Shown here: positions 1 to 7,436 of the stretch, one piece after another
Layout of the letters: the number at the start of each line of letters is the position of its first letter
Position numbering within the stretch: the stretch's first letter is position 1
From: a bacterium
GTDB lineage: Bacteria > Electryoneota > Electryoneia > Electryoneales > Electryoneaceae
Assembly: GCA_014729955.1 (NCBI GenBank)
Contig: WJJA01000232.1
Span: forward strand, 1-7,975
Direction of reading: 5' to 3'
DNA: 7,975 nt
The notes under the pieces: generated by a model
What the model saw: the letters and a program-made list of their open reading frames with translations, nothing else
Told to the model about the DNA's origin: nothing
The model's database searches: none
Position numbers and translations under genes: made by a program

Positions 1-1608
1 ATGATCTACGAAGCGCATATCAAGGATATCAGCAGGCAGGCGGAAAAGGTGCCGTATGACCTGCGGGGCACGTACCTGGGAGCGGCGGAATCCGGGAAGG
101 GCACTCCTCTTGGTCTGATTCAAGATCTGGGTGTGAATGCGGTGGAATGGCTGCCGCTTGCCGATTACGATCACATCGAACCGACCTTCGACGATCCAAG
201 CCTTCCGGTGCACAACACGTGGAACCCCTATGCCTTCAATCACTGGGGCTACATGCCGGCGTACTACTTCGCGCCCGAAGCACGCTATGCGTACAACAAC
301 CATCTGAAAGCGGACCGCTGGATCGGCTCCAACGGCGCCCACGTGCAGCAGCTTCGCTCCCTGGTTCAGACGCTCCACCGGTCCGGCCTGGCGGTCATCT
401 TCGACGTCGTCTACAATCATGTTGCCCAGTACGGCGAAAACCCCCTGCGCCAAATCGACCCTTACTACAGCCTGCGGTACGACCGGGAAGGCCGCCGACA
501 GTCGGTCAGCGGCTGCGGCAACGATCTCCGTACCGAGCGACCGATGATCCGCCGGCTGATTCTCGATTCACTGAAGCACTGGATGAAGGTGTACGGCGCG
601 GACGGCTTCCGTTTCGACCTGGCGGGGCTGATCGACGCTGAGACACTGGCCGCGATTACACGGGAGTTGCGTGGCATCAAACCGGACTTGCATCTGATCG
701 CGGAACCCTGGGGCGGACGTTACGACAAGGGACGATTCAGCCGTGTGCGCTGGGCGTCCTGGAACGATCATTTCCGGGACGGCATCCGCGGCACGGATCC
801 AGAATACGGCAAGGGCTATATCTTCGGGCAGTGGAGCCCGCGCGACAGCGGCGATGCGATGCTTCGTCACGTGCGCGGCAACCTCCGTGAAGACGGCGGG
901 CCGTACGATCACGAAGAACACTGCGTTAACTTCATCTCCTGTCATGACGGGCATCCGATTGGAAATTTCGTTCGTGTCGGCGGCGAACACATGAACCATG
1001 AGACCAATCACAACAGCGTCGGCAAACCCCGTTCAGCCTACCGTGTGCTCTCCGGGCGCGATGACCGTCGCATACGTCTGTCCTCTCTCCTGCTGCTGAC
1101 ATCACGCGGTTCGGTGATGCTGCACCAGGGAGACGAATGGGGTCGTGCCAAGGTCATCGAAGGACGGTCCGGTCACGATCCGGAACGAGGCAAACTGGAT
1201 CACAACAGCTATGAAAAGGACGACCCTACGAATTGGGTCGACTGGGAGGAGTTGGACTCTCCCGCCAACCGTAAACTGCGCGATTACACACGCGGCCTGA
1301 TTGCGATTCGACGCAGGCACCCGGCCCTGCGTCTCGCAACACGAGGCGATGTGGAGCTGTTATCCGCTAAACTTGAATTCGCCTTCGGATATCGTATCAG
1401 CGTGGCACGGGACGACATGATTGTGCTTGCCAATGCCGATCCGACTCGTGAAGCGACGTTTGACCTGCCGCCGGGTCGATGGCGTGTGCTGGCCGATCAT
1501 CTCCATGCCGATCCCGAGCGGTCGGTGGGCGGTGTCAGGGAACGCGCGATCACCCTGGGGCCGGTCGCCGGAGCGGTGCTGCACCAGCCGTTTGATGCGT
1601 CCCCCTGA
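1..1608 (+). CDS. GH13 alpha-amylase-family glycogen/starch debranching-type enzyme (GlgX/isoamylase/pullulanase-like), probably 5'-truncated
   Basis: This is a retaining glycoside hydrolase of clan GH-H, expected to hydrolyse alpha-1,6 branch points in glycogen or related glucans in the cytoplasm. The 535 visible residues carry the four GH13 catalytic-barrel regions: DVVYNH at 135-140, GFRFDLAGL at 202-210 with nucleophile Asp206, LIAEPWG at 232-238 with acid/base Glu235, and FISCHDG at 311-317 with transition-state Asp316. GCGNDLRTERP at 171-181 and GDEWGR at 377-382 are typical of the debranching branch of the family rather than plain amylases. The C-terminal part from about 445 looks like the usual beta-sandwich domain. 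The opening MIYEAHIKDIS matches the motif that in GlgX/pullulanase proteins starts the barrel after an N-terminal CBM48 domain of roughly 150 residues. I therefore infer that the real start lies left of the window and that base 1 falls on an internal Met codon. No upstream sequence is available to test a ribosome binding site. It ends in TGA and is convergent with the next gene. Exact specificity is not determined. Confidence 0.9.
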   Translation: MIYEAHIKDISRQAEKVPYDLRGTYLGAAESGKGTPLGLIQDLGVNAVEWLPLADYDHIEPTFDDPSLPVHNTWNPYAFNHWGYMPAYYFAPEARYAYNNHLKADRWIGSNGAHVQQLRSLVQTLHRSGLAVIFDVVYNHVAQYGENPLRQIDPYYSLRYDREGRRQSVSGCGNDLRTERPMIRRLILDSLKHWMKVYGADGFRFDLAGLIDAETLAAITRELRGIKPDLHLIAEPWGGRYDKGRFSRVRWASWNDHFRDGIRGTDPEYGKGYIFGQWSPRDSGDAMLRHVRGNLREDGGPYDHEEHCVNFISCHDGHPIGNFVRVGGEHMNHETNHNSVGKPRSAYRVLSGRDDRRIRLSSLLLLTSRGSVMLHQGDEWGRAKVIEGRSGHDPERGKLDHNSYEKDDPTNWVDWEELDSPANRKLRDYTRGLIAIRRRHPALRLATRGDVELLSAKLEFAFGYRISVARDDMIVLANADPTREATFDLPPGRWRVLADHLHADPERSVGGVRERAITLGPVAGAVLHQPFDASP

Positions 1609-1764
1609 CGGGAGTGTGACGAAGTACGAGAGTCGATCACGATTCGTCGGCACAGGTATGCCCTGCATGTCGGCAGTTTCACTGGATCGGTGTCTACCCG
1701 GCGGCCCACTCCCTGTCTTCGCCGGTTCGGTGAATGTGAGACGGAAAACTCAGCCGATCCAGAT
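1609..1764. other. Convergent intergenic spacer with a weak hairpin
   Basis: This 156-bp spacer lies between two converging stop codons. It contains a perfect 6-bp inverted repeat, CCGGCG at 1698-1703 and CGCCGG at 1720-1725, with a 16-base loop. Neither side has a clear T-run, so it is only a weak candidate for a bidirectional terminator. I see no gene here; the open frame running through it on the plus strand is antisense to the CNNM-type gene. Confidence 0.4.
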
Positions 1765-2934
1765 TCATCGTTCACGGTCAGCCCGTTTGCCGAGGCGACT
1801 CAAACGGCGACGTCGGCGCTTCATCGCTAGATCGCGCATATCCATCACCACGTCCGTCTCGTCCATGATCTCACGACCGGTCAGGGTTTCGATCAGATCT
1901 TCGAGGGTGACCAGTCCGCTGGTCCCGCCGTGCTCGTCCACCACCAGCGCAATATGACGACGTTGAGTGAGAAGACTGTCGAACAGGGTCGGCAGGGCGA
2001 TCGATTCGGGCACAATATGCAGCGGCCGGCGCAGTTGGGATAAGAGTGTGTCGGCACGATCCTCCGCCTTTTCATACAGGATATCGTCCTTCAGCACAAA
2101 CCCGGTGATATGGTCGATATCCTCTGCAAACACCGGCAGCCTTGAGAAGGGGATCTCCGCAAGACGGCCGGCGGCGTCACCGACCGTGATCGATTCCGGC
2201 AGCGCAACCATTACCGTCCGCGGCGTCATGATGTCGGTGGTCTTGAGGCGGCGAAAATGAAACAGGTTGCGTATGACACGCGATTCATCGCCGTGCAGCT
2301 GACCGGTCTGCTCCCCGATCCGTGCCATGGCGAGGAATTCATCACGACTGAAAACATTCGGATGGCCGCCGTGCGACACCAGCCGTGTAAGCCGTTCGGA
2401 AATCCAGACCAGCGGGTAGAGCACCAGGATCAGCAGGCGGACAAACTGCGCCACCACTCCGGTCAGCCTGGTCCAGTGCACCGCGCCCAGCGTCTTCGGA
2501 ATAATCTCGGACAGGAACAGGATCAGCAGGGTCATGACGGCGGAGAAGAGACCGAACCAGGCGCTGCCGAACACGATGGTCGCCTTCGCGCCGGCACCGA
2601 TCGCACCGACCGTGTGCGCAATCGTGTTCAACGTCAGGATCGCGGCCAGTGAACGGTCCACGTTCTCCTGCTTCAGTTTTTTCAGCAGACGGCCGCGTCC
2701 GGGTCGAACCTCCATCTGCCGTTCGATATACGAAGGCGTTACGCTCAGCAGAACCGCTTCTGCAATCGAGCAGAGAAAGGAAACCAGCAGCGCAAGAAGC
2801 ACATAGACGACCAGCAGGACAATATCCTCGCCGGTCGCGTCGCCGGAGACCTCCCCCCCTCCCCCGCCGACAGCGGCATGAGCAGTGGAAGTGAAAAGAC
2901 CAACTGCAATGAATAGCGTAACAATCATCCGCAT
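1765..2934 (-). CDS. CNNM/HlyC-CorC family membrane protein (DUF21 plus tandem CBS domains), lacking the C-terminal CorC_HlyC domain
   Basis: This inner-membrane protein belongs to the family linked to magnesium or other divalent cation transport and often labelled hemolysin-like. Transport is family knowledge, not shown here. The 389 residues read: a probable signal peptide 1-20 ending THAHA-like (TSTAHA before AVGG), a glycine run 23-27, then a DUF21 core with hydrophobic segments near 37-60, 95-120, 125-145 and 158-180. It has the small-residue/acidic motif SIAEA at 56-60 and SEIIPK at 142-147. CBS1 starts near IMTPRTVM (235-242). CBS2 covers about 303-355, with ALVVDEHGGTSGLVTLEDLIE. The usual C-terminal CorC_HlyC domain is missing; the protein ends in an Arg-rich tail, 372-389. 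The start could be Met1 (2934) or Met3 (2928). Neither has a visible Shine-Dalgarno sequence, but both keep the signal peptide. It is divergent from the ABC-F gene and convergent with the debranching enzyme. The family call is strong; the substrate is unknown. Confidence 0.9.
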   Translation of the reverse strand: MRMIVTLFIAVGLFTSTAHAAVGGGGGEVSGDATGEDIVLLVVYVLLALLVSFLCSIAEAVLLSVTPSYIERQMEVRPGRGRLLKKLKQENVDRSLAAILTLNTIAHTVGAIGAGAKATIVFGSAWFGLFSAVMTLLILFLSEIIPKTLGAVHWTRLTGVVAQFVRLLILVLYPLVWISERLTRLVSHGGHPNVFSRDEFLAMARIGEQTGQLHGDESRVIRNLFHFRRLKTTDIMTPRTVMVALPESITVGDAAGRLAEIPFSRLPVFAEDIDHITGFVLKDDILYEKAEDRADTLLSQLRRPLHIVPESIALPTLFDSLLTQRRHIALVVDEHGGTSGLVTLEDLIETLTGREIMDETDVVMDMRDLAMKRRRRRLSRLGKRADRER

Positions 2935-3076
2935 GAGTCAGAGACCAGGGTTGAACCGCGTTCGGGGTAAGATACGCAGTGTCCTCGGCTCCTCCCACCG
3001 GTTCGGCCATCGGGTTGACCTCTCAGCGCGGTGCGGGATCGGGAAACCGGCAAATCCGTTCCTTACATTACGCGCC
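2935..3076. promoter_or_regulatory. Divergent intergenic region between the CNNM-type and ABC-F genes
   Basis: These 142 bp must hold the promoters for both divergent genes, but I see no convincing -35/-10 pair on either strand. TTGAAC at 2951 and TAAGAT at 2968 are only 11 bp apart. TTGACC at 3015 has no matching -10. Neither start has a recognisable Shine-Dalgarno sequence. Close to the ABC-F start there is a possible leader stem: GGAT (3036-3039) with ATCC (3054-3057), and CGG (3040-3042) with CCG (3047-3049) around a GAAA loop, with a 4-base bulge. Confidence 0.45.
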
Positions 3077-5005
3077 ATGAGCCTATTACGCATCAACGGA
3101 CTGGAAAAAGACTTCGGCGGGCAGGTGGTGCTGCGGTCGACTTCGCTGGAGGTAAACGCCGGGCAGCACATCGGCCTGGTCGGTCGCAACGGCATCGGCA
3201 AGACCACCCTGCTGAAGATGATCGCCGGCACCGAACCGCCGTCCGGCGGCCACGTCGCCCGTGCGCCCGGCCTGCGCATCGGTTACCTCGCCCAGGATCC
3301 TCTCTACGAACGCGGACGCTCGCTGCGTGAGGAAGTACGCGAAGGCCTTGCTCATCTGGATGCTGTCGAAGAGGAAATGCGCGATCTCGAAACACGCCTG
3401 GCGGACGAAGACGAACAGGCCTCCGACGGCTACCAGGCGCTGCTCGACCGTTACGCTCATCTGCAGGACGAGTACGAAGCGCGGGACGGCTGGAGCGCTG
3501 ACACCCGTGTCGATGCGATCCTCGACGGACTGCGTGTGCCGCGCGCCGACTGGGACCGCGATGTCTCCACCTTCTCCGGCGGCGAACGCAACATCATCGG
3601 CCTTGCTCGCCTGCTGGTGCAGAAACCCGACCTGATGCTGCTGGACGAGCCCGGCAACCACCTCGATTTCGAAGGACTGGACTGGCTTGAAAATGTGCTG
3701 GTACGTTCCGAAAGCGCGTTCATCATCGTGTCCCATAACCGCTACCTGCTCGACCGTGTCTGCCGTGTCACCTGGGAGATGGAAGCGGCACGGATCGAAG
3801 CTTATACCGGCAACTATTCAGCATACCGTGCGGAAAAGCTCGTACGCATCGAAAAGGCGGAGGCGCAGCAGAAACGGCAGGAAAAGGAGATCGCACGGCT
3901 GCAGTTCCAGATTCAACGGCTGAAAAGCTGGGCGAACGTGTATGACAACCCCGGCCTCGCACGCACCGCGAAACGCTTTGAAACACGCATCGAAAAGATG
4001 AAAGAGGTCGACATCCCGCGGGAAGACAAGCGTCGGATCGGGGTCCACTTCCAATCGGCTGTGACCAAGGGCGATATCGCGCTGGATGTGCGGGACTACA
4101 CGGTGCAGTTCGACGACAAACCCCCGCTCCTGGACGAGGTCGGGTTCCGTCTCTCGCAAAGCGAACGGGCGGCCCTGATCGGCGCCAACGGTACCGGTAA
4201 AACCACCCTCTTCAAGGATATCGTGCAAAACGGTCGCTGGGAAAATGAGACCCTGCGTGTCGGCAAAGCGATGCGGATCGGTTATTTCTCCCAGATGGGC
4301 GAGCCGCTCAATCGCGATGCGAAACTCGTCGATGAAATGATGCGCATGTCCGGATTGCTGCGCAACGGCGCCGAATCGCTGCTGCACAAGTTTCTCTTCA
4401 CACGAGACGACCTGGAGAAGAAGGTCGCGGTTCTGTCAGGCGGTGAAAAAGCACGCTTGCAGCTCGCAGCGTTAATGGCACGCGGTGTGAATTTTCTGCT
4501 GCTGGACGAGCCCACCAACCACCTCGATATCCAGAGCCGGGAAGCGGTGGAAGATGCACTGGAAGAATTTCCCGGCACCATTTTCGTGATCAGCCACGAC
4601 CGCTACTTCCTCGACAAGATCGTCAGTCGGGTATACTACATCGATCCCCCGAAAATCGTCCCCTACGAAGGCAACTTCTCCGATTTCTTCGAGAGCTACA
4701 AGCAGGTGCGTGACGAGATCGAAGAGCGTGAAAGTGCCGAACGCGCCGAAGCCAAACGCCGGAAGAAAGAGGCCAAAAAACAGCGTCGTGTGAAATGGGA
4801 TCCTGAACGCTTCGCGCAGTTGGAAGAAGAGATCGCGCGGCTCGAGGGCGAAAAGGAGAAGGTCGCCGACGAGATGGAAAAAGAGCGCGCCAAGGGCAAC
4901 AGCAAACGTGAAGCCGCCAAACAAGACCGTCTCACTGTGATCGAAGAGAAGCTGGAAGAGGTTTACGACGAATGGATCGCGCTGGGGGAGAAGAAAGGCG
5001 TGTAA
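3077..5005 (+). CDS. ABC-F family ATPase (Uup/EttA-like, duplicated ABC domains with C-terminal coiled coil)
   Basis: This is a soluble twin-ATPase of the ABC-F class, whose members bind the ribosome near the E site and modulate translation; there are no membrane segments. From ATG 3077 it is 642 residues. Domain 1 has Walker A GRNGIGKT (36-43), signature FSGGE (166-170), Walker B LMLLDEP (186-192) and H-loop His220. The linker, about 240-325, is a charged helical region as in ABC-F proteins. Domain 2 has Walker A GANGTGKTT (369-377), LSGGE (453-457), LLLDEPTNHLD (474-484) and H-loop His507. Residues about 540-640 form a Lys/Glu-rich coiled coil, which favours a Uup-like member over EttA. Domain 1 reads EPGNHLD instead of the usual EPTNHLD. 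The frame is open upstream to 2885, but that part overlaps the neighbour and resembles nothing. MSLLRINGLEKDFGG is the normal family start, although no clear Shine-Dalgarno sequence precedes it. The exact ABC-F subgroup is uncertain. Confidence 0.93.
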   Translation: MSLLRINGLEKDFGGQVVLRSTSLEVNAGQHIGLVGRNGIGKTTLLKMIAGTEPPSGGHVARAPGLRIGYLAQDPLYERGRSLREEVREGLAHLDAVEEEMRDLETRLADEDEQASDGYQALLDRYAHLQDEYEARDGWSADTRVDAILDGLRVPRADWDRDVSTFSGGERNIIGLARLLVQKPDLMLLDEPGNHLDFEGLDWLENVLVRSESAFIIVSHNRYLLDRVCRVTWEMEAARIEAYTGNYSAYRAEKLVRIEKAEAQQKRQEKEIARLQFQIQRLKSWANVYDNPGLARTAKRFETRIEKMKEVDIPREDKRRIGVHFQSAVTKGDIALDVRDYTVQFDDKPPLLDEVGFRLSQSERAALIGANGTGKTTLFKDIVQNGRWENETLRVGKAMRIGYFSQMGEPLNRDAKLVDEMMRMSGLLRNGAESLLHKFLFTRDDLEKKVAVLSGGEKARLQLAALMARGVNFLLLDEPTNHLDIQSREAVEDALEEFPGTIFVISHDRYFLDKIVSRVYYIDPPKIVPYEGNFSDFFESYKQVRDEIEERESAERAEAKRRKKEAKKQRRVKWDPERFAQLEEEIARLEGEKEKVADEMEKERAKGNSKREAAKQDRLTVIEEKLEEVYDEWIALGEKKGV

Positions 5006-5051
5006 GACTGCAGGGCAGCCCGATGTCGACGTGCGAAGCAGCCCGGCCCTG

Positions 5052-5066
5052 TGCGCCTCAGGCGCA
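5052..5066. terminator. Candidate hairpin downstream of the ABC-F gene
   Basis: TGCGCC (5052-5057) pairs perfectly with GGCGCA (5061-5066) around a 3-base loop TCA, 47 bases after the ABC-F stop. The stem is short and GC-rich, and no T-run follows on either strand, so termination is only a possibility based on position. Confidence 0.3.
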
Positions 5067-5085
5067 GTCGCTGACCCCGGGGAGG

Positions 5086-5121
5086 CTGTTCGACGGGCGA
5101 TCCCACTGTCGAGCGATCCCA
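5086..5121. repeat. Abutting imperfect direct repeat
   Basis: CTGTTCGACGGGCGATCCCA (5086-5105) is followed immediately by CTGTCGAGCGATCCCA (5106-5121). The two copies are identical except that the second lacks one T and three bases (CGG). This is most simply a local tandem duplication with later deletions in non-coding DNA. Part of it (CCCACT 5102-5107) could also pair with AGTGGG at 5128-5133. Confidence 0.6.
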
Positions 5122-5180
5122 ATAAAGAGTGGGGCAGGCCTCCTGTCAGCCGGACAACGGCGTTCCGGGCAAAGGGTTCC

Positions 5181-7436
5181 CTACACCGGCGCAAGGTCAA
5201 GATGACCGGTGTGCATATCGGCACGAATCACTCGTACGCGCAACCGTTTGCCCGGCCGGAAGATCTCATCGCCGTCAATGCTGACGAACCCGTTTACCTT
5301 GCGGTTGAAGAACACCGCACCCATATCTCCTTCCTCGATCAGACCCTGGGCGCCGGTGTCTTTGATCTCGACAAACACACCCTTCGGAATCACCCCGGTG
5401 ACCATACCGTCAAAGACATCTCCGATATGCCTGCTGAAGTATTCCGCCTGGCGTGCTTTCAGCGAGGCACGCTCCATCTCCTGGGCGGCACGTTCCCGCT
5501 CACTCGAAAGCTGACAGGAACGCTGCAGCTCTTTCGTGGTGTCCGAGGAGTGCGTTTCGCGATGTTCCAGGTGAGCGAGCAGGATGCGGTGCACCATCAG
5601 GTCGGGATAGCGACGGATCGGGCTGGTGAAGTGGGTATAGTTATTGAAACCGAGTCCGTAGTGGCCGATGTTCTCAACGTCGTACGCCGCCTTCGCCATG
5701 GAACGCAGCGTGTGAATGCGGGTAATGTCCGCAAGCGGGTGGCCTTCCAGACTGTGAAGCCATTCATTGATTTGCTTCGCGTCGATGTGTTCCAGGTCTT
5801 TGCCGAAGGGCCACGGCAGTTCCATCGCCTGCGCAAATGCCTCCAGTTCCTGCAGACGTTCAGGGTCGGGACGGTCATGCACACGAAAGACAAAGGCTTT
5901 TACACCCGATCCGCGTGCGCGCCGGGCGTATTCGGTCACACTACGGTTCGCCGCCAGCATGCACTCTTCCACGAGATGGTTGGACTCCATCACCTCTCGT
6001 TCGTGAATGCCGACCGCTTCGTCGTTCTCATCGATCTCAACCTCGTATTCCGGTACTTCCAGGTCGATCCCGCCCTTCTGGAAACGAAGCGCACGCATGT
6101 TTTTTGTGAGACGATCCAGGTGTACCAGGAACACATTCATGCTGTTCCTTCGCCATTTGGGCAGATCCTCCCCCCACTTGTGCCGGGCGTCTTCTATCCG
6201 ATGCTGAGCCTCTTCGTACGTGAAGCGCTTCTTCGAACGAATCACACTGCGACCGAGCTTCCAGCCTTTCACCTCTCCGGAGGGCGACAGGGTCATGAAG
6301 ACACTGAATGCGCGCTTGTCCTCGCCTTCGCGGAGGCTGCAGAGGTCCGACGACAACCGTTCCGGCAGCATCGGCAGGGTGCCGTGCGCGGTGTATACCG
6401 AGGTTCCCCGCTGACGGGCTTCACGGTCAAGCGCACCGCCGCGCCGCACATACCACGACACATCGGCGATATGCACACCCAGCTCATAGTCGCCCCCTTT
6501 CAAACGACCCAGGCTGATCGCATCATCAAAATCCTTCGCACTCGCCGGATCGATCGTCACAATCAGGTCGTCACGCAGATCCCAACGCTTACGCAGTTCA
6601 CCGTCGGGAAGCTCACCTGAAGCCTGCTCCGCTTCGTCCAACGCATCACCGGCGAAATTCTCGCGAAACTTGTATTCGACGATCAGCGCTTTGAAACGGG
6701 CACGGGGATCGTCCGCCCGGCCGAACACCTGCTGCACACGTCCCCGGATACCCTTGCCGTACCGGCCGTAATGGTCGATCTCGACTTGGACACGGTCTTC
6801 GTCACGAGCGGAGTTTCGTTCCGCCTCCGGCACCTGCACCGGGCCCGGCAGTTTCGGGTTGTCCGGGATCACCACCCCGCCGCGGCCGGGATGCTGGATG
6901 AAACGACCCACTACCGGGGCGTTTTCCCGTTCGAGTACACGCACCACTCGGGCGCGTTCCAGGTCACGGCTCCCGTAGGCGCCTTCGATCACAACCGCCT
7001 CGACACGATCCCCCGGCCGGGCGCCGTACACATCCCGCGGCGCGACAAAAAGGTCCTCACCGCCGCCCTCGGGACGAATGAATCCGGCGCCTCGGTTGCT
7101 CATGGAAAACGTACCGCGTACGGGGAGTGGGTTGTCGTGAGAAAGGCGTACCTTCTTGCCTTTGACACGATCGAGCGCGCCCTTGCGAAGCAGCGAATCG
7201 ACCGCCTTGCGCAGGGTTCGCTCATCGCCCGCAGCGGAATCGACCGAGTCGACAACCTCTTTGACCCTCATGGCGGATCCCGGCCGTTCCTGCAACGTTT
7301 CCAGCACCGCAGTTTCGGCTTTATCGTATGCAATTGCCTGCGCTCGCGGACGAGGCTGAGAAGTGTCGACGGATCGTTTTTTACGCGATGGGCGTGTATG
7401 ACGGCGCTTGGCGGTTTTCTTGTCTCGGCGTCCCAT
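5181..7436 (-). CDS. rnr: Ribonuclease R (RNB-family 3'-5' exoribonuclease)
   Basis: RNase R is a processive 3'-5' exoribonuclease that degrades structured mRNA and rRNA and takes part in RNA quality control. From ATG 7436 the protein is 751 residues. A strongly basic segment lies at 3-21 (12 of 19 residues Lys/Arg). It is followed by a winged-helix-like region about 40-100, cold-shock domains about 105-170 and 174-240, the RNB domain about 286-615 and an S1 domain about 672-750. The catalytic motif TIDPASAKDFDDA gives the acidic quartet Asp296, Asp302, Asp304 and Asp305. GTSVY (344-348) and HFTSPIRRYPDL (602-613) are the other RNB signatures. The protein stops right after S1 (stop TAG) and has no Lys-rich C-terminal tail like that of E. 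coli. The frame stays open upstream, with alternative starts at ATG 7508 and TTG 7592. I prefer 7436 because the upstream part resembles nothing and a hairpin (7469-7489) sits there. The only purine-rich stretch, GGAAGGA, is about 15 bases from this start, so the start is less certain than the identity. Confidence 0.93.
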   Translation of the reverse strand: MGRRDKKTAKRRHTRPSRKKRSVDTSQPRPRAQAIAYDKAETAVLETLQERPGSAMRVKEVVDSVDSAAGDERTLRKAVDSLLRKGALDRVKGKKVRLSHDNPLPVRGTFSMSNRGAGFIRPEGGGEDLFVAPRDVYGARPGDRVEAVVIEGAYGSRDLERARVVRVLERENAPVVGRFIQHPGRGGVVIPDNPKLPGPVQVPEAERNSARDEDRVQVEIDHYGRYGKGIRGRVQQVFGRADDPRARFKALIVEYKFRENFAGDALDEAEQASGELPDGELRKRWDLRDDLIVTIDPASAKDFDDAISLGRLKGGDYELGVHIADVSWYVRRGGALDREARQRGTSVYTAHGTLPMLPERLSSDLCSLREGEDKRAFSVFMTLSPSGEVKGWKLGRSVIRSKKRFTYEEAQHRIEDARHKWGEDLPKWRRNSMNVFLVHLDRLTKNMRALRFQKGGIDLEVPEYEVEIDENDEAVGIHEREVMESNHLVEECMLAANRSVTEYARRARGSGVKAFVFRVHDRPDPERLQELEAFAQAMELPWPFGKDLEHIDAKQINEWLHSLEGHPLADITRIHTLRSMAKAAYDVENIGHYGLGFNNYTHFTSPIRRYPDLMVHRILLAHLEHRETHSSDTTKELQRSCQLSSERERAAQEMERASLKARQAEYFSRHIGDVFDGMVTGVIPKGVFVEIKDTGAQGLIEEGDMGAVFFNRKVNGFVSIDGDEIFRPGKRLRVRVIRADMHTGHLDLAPV

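Larger units (their letters stand above)
5006..5180. other. Convergent intergenic spacer between ABC-F and RNase R genes
   Basis: This spacer separates two converging genes, so it should hold termination signals for both. It contains a perfect short hairpin (5052-5066), an abutting imperfect direct repeat (5086-5121) and a 5-bp stem CCGGA 5150-5154 / TCCGG 5164-5168 just past the RNase R stop. None is followed by a T-run, so Rho-dependent or hairpin-only termination is as likely as a classical intrinsic terminator. A long plus-strand open frame crosses it into the RNase R antisense strand, but I regard that as spurious. Confidence 0.5.

Noticed and set aside
2342..3010. Minus-strand open frame overlapping the CNNM-type gene in another frame
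   Set aside because: It is Arg- and Cys-rich with no domain signature, and the overlapping frame has clear DUF21 and CBS domains and a signal peptide.
2885..3076. N-terminal extension of the ABC-F protein by 64 residues
   Set aside because: It would overlap the start of the divergent gene, resembles no ABC-F sequence, and the family normally starts right at the residues encoded from 3077.
5031..6620. Long plus-strand open frame (529 codons) antisense to RNase R
   Set aside because: It lies mostly opposite a well-matched RNase R, has no recognisable motif, and its length is explained by the GC-rich codon use of the opposite strand. The plus-strand open frame at 6771-7526 is rejected for the same reason.
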